Below are positions 4,486 through 6,222 of a stretch of 6,222 nt of DNA, piece by piece; within the stretch, counting starts at the first letter, position 1, and every line of letters begins with the position of its first letter. The stretch is taken from NCBI GenBank assembly GCA_031265345.1, contig JAISCU010000394.1, forward strand, positions 1 through 6,222, given 5' to 3'. The stretch is from Bifidobacteriaceae bacterium (GTDB taxonomy: Bacteria > Actinomycetota > Actinomycetes > Actinomycetales > WQXJ01). A model generated the notes under the pieces. The model was not told the origin of the DNA and ran no database searches. It saw nothing but the letters and a program-made list of their open reading frames with translations. The translations under genes and the position numbers were made by a program.

Positions 4486-4539
4486 ATCGAGGCACGCCTG
4501 GCCGAAGTCATGGGATTCGGCGAACAGCCGGTTGCGGAC
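4486..4539 (+). pseudogene. Fragment of a second mazF-like gene (C-terminal end)
   Basis: This piece translates as IEARLAEVMGFGEQPVAD and aligns with the end of the intact toxin (LEARLAQVMGFGEQPAAQ); 41 of 51 bases from 4269 and 4486 onward match. It begins right after repeat copy 3, has no upstream toxin sequence, and its frame runs on without a stop into unrelated residues. It is most simply the tail of a duplicated or older toxin gene whose front was lost. An open frame from 4408 through the repeat and this fragment to 4701 is not believed to be a real gene. Confidence 0.65.
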
Positions 4540-4706
4540 ACCGACAACCGAGCCGGGACAGGGCAGGACGGGGCGGGGCGACGGGGACGAGCGAGCGGCA
4601 TCGGGCACCGAAAACTGGCTGAAAGCGGACAAAGCCGCCGCGACGGAATCACGGCGCCGCGAAAGACGTTTGACGGCTCAGAAGCGACCGGTGACGGGTA
4701 AAGACC

Positions 4707-4724
4707 TCTGCGCCTTGGGCGAAC
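4707..4724. promoter_or_regulatory. Candidate ClgR operator upstream of clpC
   Basis: CGC-CTTGG-GCG-AAC (4711-4724) matches the CGC-N5-GCG core with a flanking AAC that I recall for ClgR, the actinobacterial activator of clp genes. The left half is imperfect. A possible -10 (TAAAGT, 4753-4758) lies downstream without a good -35, as expected of an activated promoter. Between 4540 and 4706 I see nothing else. Confidence 0.35.
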
Positions 4725-4779
4725 ATGGGTACCTGGACGGCTGGCCGCTAGCTAAAGTCGATTGAGTGGGTTAAGTCTC

Positions 4780-4800
4780 GGCAGCGGACCCGCCGCTGCC
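4780..4800 (+). other. Strong hairpin in the clpC leader
   Basis: GGCAGCGG (4780-4787) and CCGCTGCC (4793-4800) form a perfect 8-bp GC-rich stem with a 5-nt loop. It lies 16 bp before the clpC SD and has no T-run, so it is not a standard terminator. It may protect the messenger or act as a control element. Confidence 0.55.
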
Positions 4801-4827
4801 AGACCCGGCCCTGATTGAAGGAGCACT

Positions 4828-6222
4828 ATGTTTGAGCGCTTTACCGACCGTGCGCGGCGCGTGATTGTGCTGGCCCAAGAGGAGGCCAGGCTACTCAACC
4901 ACAATTACCTGGGCACGGAGCACATCCTGCTGGGGCTGATCCATGAGGGCGAGGGTGTGGCCGCCAAAGCTCTTGAGGCGATCGGCATGACCCTGGAGGG
5001 TGTGCGGGCCCAGGTGCAGGAGATCATTGGCGAGGGCCAGCAGTCGCCCAGCGGCAGTCACATCCCGTTCACGCCCAGAGCCAAGCGCGTGCTTGAACTG
5101 ACGCTGCGCGAGGCTCTGCAATTGGGGCACAACTACATCGGCACCGAGCACATCCTGCTGGGGCTGATTCGCGAGGGCGAGGGAGTGGCCGCGCGGGTGC
5201 TGGTCAAGCTGGGTGCCGACCTCGGCAGGCTAAGGCAACAAGTGATTGAGATGCTTCAGGTCTACCAGGGCAAAGAGGCGATGGCGGGGACGGCTCCGGC
5301 CGAATCGATCCCGGCCGGGAGCGCCGTGCTGGACCAGTTCGGGCAGAACCTGACCCAGGCCGCCCGCGAAGGCAAGCTCGACCCGGTGATCGGACGCTCG
5401 AAGGAGATCGAGCGGGTCATGCAGGTGCTCAGCCGCCGCACCAAGAACAATCCCGTGCTGATCGGCGAGCCGGGGGTCGGCAAGACGGCGATCGTGGAAG
5501 GGCTGGCTCAGGACATAGTGCGCGGCGATGTGCCGGAGACGCTGAAGGACAAGCAGCTGTACACCCTCGACCTGGGGTCGTTGGTGGCCGGTTCGCGCTA
5601 TCGCGGCGACTTCGAGGAACGCCTCAAGAAGGTGCTCAAGGAGATCAGGACCCGTGGCGACATTGTCCTGTTCATCGATGAGATCCACACGCTGGTCGGG
5701 GCCGGGGCGGCGGAGGGAGCCATCGACGCCGCCTCGATCCTCAAGCCGATGCTGGCCCGCGGCGAACTCCAGACCGTGGGCGCCACCACGCTGGACGAGT
5801 ACCGCAAGTACGTCGAGAAGGACCCGGCGCTGGAGCGGCGCTTCCAGCCGATCCAGGTGGAGCAGCCCTCGGTCGCGCACACCATCGACATCCTGCGCGG
5901 GCTGCGGGACCGTTACGAGTCGCACCACCGGGTGTCCATCACCGACGACGCGTTGGTGGCCGCCGCCCAACTGGCCGACCGCTACGTCAACGACCGCTAC
6001 CTGCCGGACAAGGCCATCGACCTGATCGACGAGGCGGGGGCGCGGCTGCGCATCCGCCGCATGACCGCTCCGCCGGAACTGCGCGAGATGGACGATCAGA
6101 TCGCGGAGACGCGGCGGGAGAAGGAGGTCGCCATCGACAACCAGGACTTCGAGAAGGCAGCAGCCCTCCGCGACGACGAGCGCAAACTGTCCGAAGCCCG
6201 CTCGGACCGCGAGAAAGCCTGG
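4828..6222 (+). CDS. clpC: ATP-dependent Clp protease ATP-binding subunit ClpC (partial)
   Basis: ClpC is the Hsp100 AAA+ unfoldase that feeds proteins to the ClpP protease in the cytoplasm. The window holds its first 465 residues; the family is usually about 830-860, so the second ATPase domain and the ClpP-docking loop lie beyond the right edge. The order is: two Clp N repeats ([12 protein letters not shown] around 32 and [12 protein letters not shown] around 108), a linker, and AAA domain 1 with Walker A GEPGVGKT at 213-220, Walker B VLFIDE at 280-285 and an arginine-finger region LERRF at 335-339. The middle domain follows with a UVR-type motif ([12 protein letters not shown], 440-451), which separates ClpC from ClpB. 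All catalytic residues visible are intact. The start is ATG at 4828 with SD GAAGGAG. It stands alone after the rearranged toxin-antitoxin block. Confidence 0.97.
   Translation, partial: MFERFTDRARRVIVLAQEEARLLNHNYLGTEHILLGLIHEGEGVAAKALEAIGMTLEGVRAQVQEIIGEGQQSPSGSHIPFTPRAKRVLELTLREALQLGHNYIGTEHILLGLIREGEGVAARVLVKLGADLGRLRQQVIEMLQVYQGKEAMAGTAPAESIPAGSAVLDQFGQNLTQAAREGKLDPVIGRSKEIERVMQVLSRRTKNNPVLIGEPGVGKTAIVEGLAQDIVRGDVPETLKDKQLYTLDLGSLVAGSRYRGDFEERLKKVLKEIRTRGDIVLFIDEIHTLVGAGAAEGAIDAASILKPMLARGELQTVGATTLDEYRKYVEKDPALERRFQPIQVEQPSVAHTIDILRGLRDRYESHHRVSITDDALVAAAQLADRYVNDRYLPDKAIDLIDEAGARLRIRRMTAPPELREMDDQIAETRREKEVAIDNQDFEKAAALRDDERKLSEARSDREKAW

Noticed and set aside
4408..4701. 97-residue plus-strand gene
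   Set aside because: It is made of repeat C, a mazF tail fragment and low-complexity sequence, with no SD and no coherent domain.
4780..4800. Rho-independent terminator before clpC
   Set aside because: The stem is strong but no T-run follows, and the clpC SD lies just downstream.
5230..5970. 246-residue minus-strand frame within clpC
   Set aside because: It is the antisense shadow of a highly conserved GC-rich gene.

Overview
The DNA is GC-rich, with G/C-ending codons, strong Shine-Dalgarno (SD) sequences, TANNNT-type -10 elements, lipobox lipoproteins, and a ClpC carrying a UVR-type middle segment. Together these point to an actinobacterium (Actinomycetota). I cannot name a genus. The window has six complete genes, two genes cut by the edges, one gene fragment, and an unusually repeat-rich centre.

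Left part (1-1202, minus strand): a compact operon reads leftward from a near-consensus promoter. It encodes a small secreted two-cysteine protein, a lipoprotein and the start of an ABC-transporter ATPase. The stop/start junctions overlap or nearly touch, so the genes are probably translationally coupled. The trio resembles an exported-peptide plus membrane-lipoprotein plus ABC-transporter cassette, of the kind seen in bacteriocin/immunity loci; this is inference. About 500 bp without a recognisable gene follows (1203-1723).

Middle (1724-2834): a plus-strand lipoprotein gene with its own promoter and leader hairpin faces a short minus-strand ribbon-helix-helix-like gene whose -10 box suggests a leaderless transcript. 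The two stop codons are 5 bp apart.

Repeat zone (3121-3615): fourteen 23-bp units are set on an exact 31-bp pitch, as three lattices of 4, 7 and 3 units. There are two sequence families, each in both orientations. Nothing in it looks like a real gene. It is the most unusual structure in the window.

Toxin-antitoxin block (3661-4540): a MazE-type (DUF3018-like) antitoxin and a MazF toxin overlap by ATGA behind a promoter wrapped in a perfect inverted repeat. Three copies of a second, dispersed hairpin repeat bracket the module. Beyond the third copy lies a fragment of a second mazF-like gene, so the locus appears to have been rearranged.

Right part (4707-6222): the housekeeping protease-chaperone gene clpC begins after a possible ClgR site and a strong leader hairpin. 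It runs off the right edge after its first ATPase domain.
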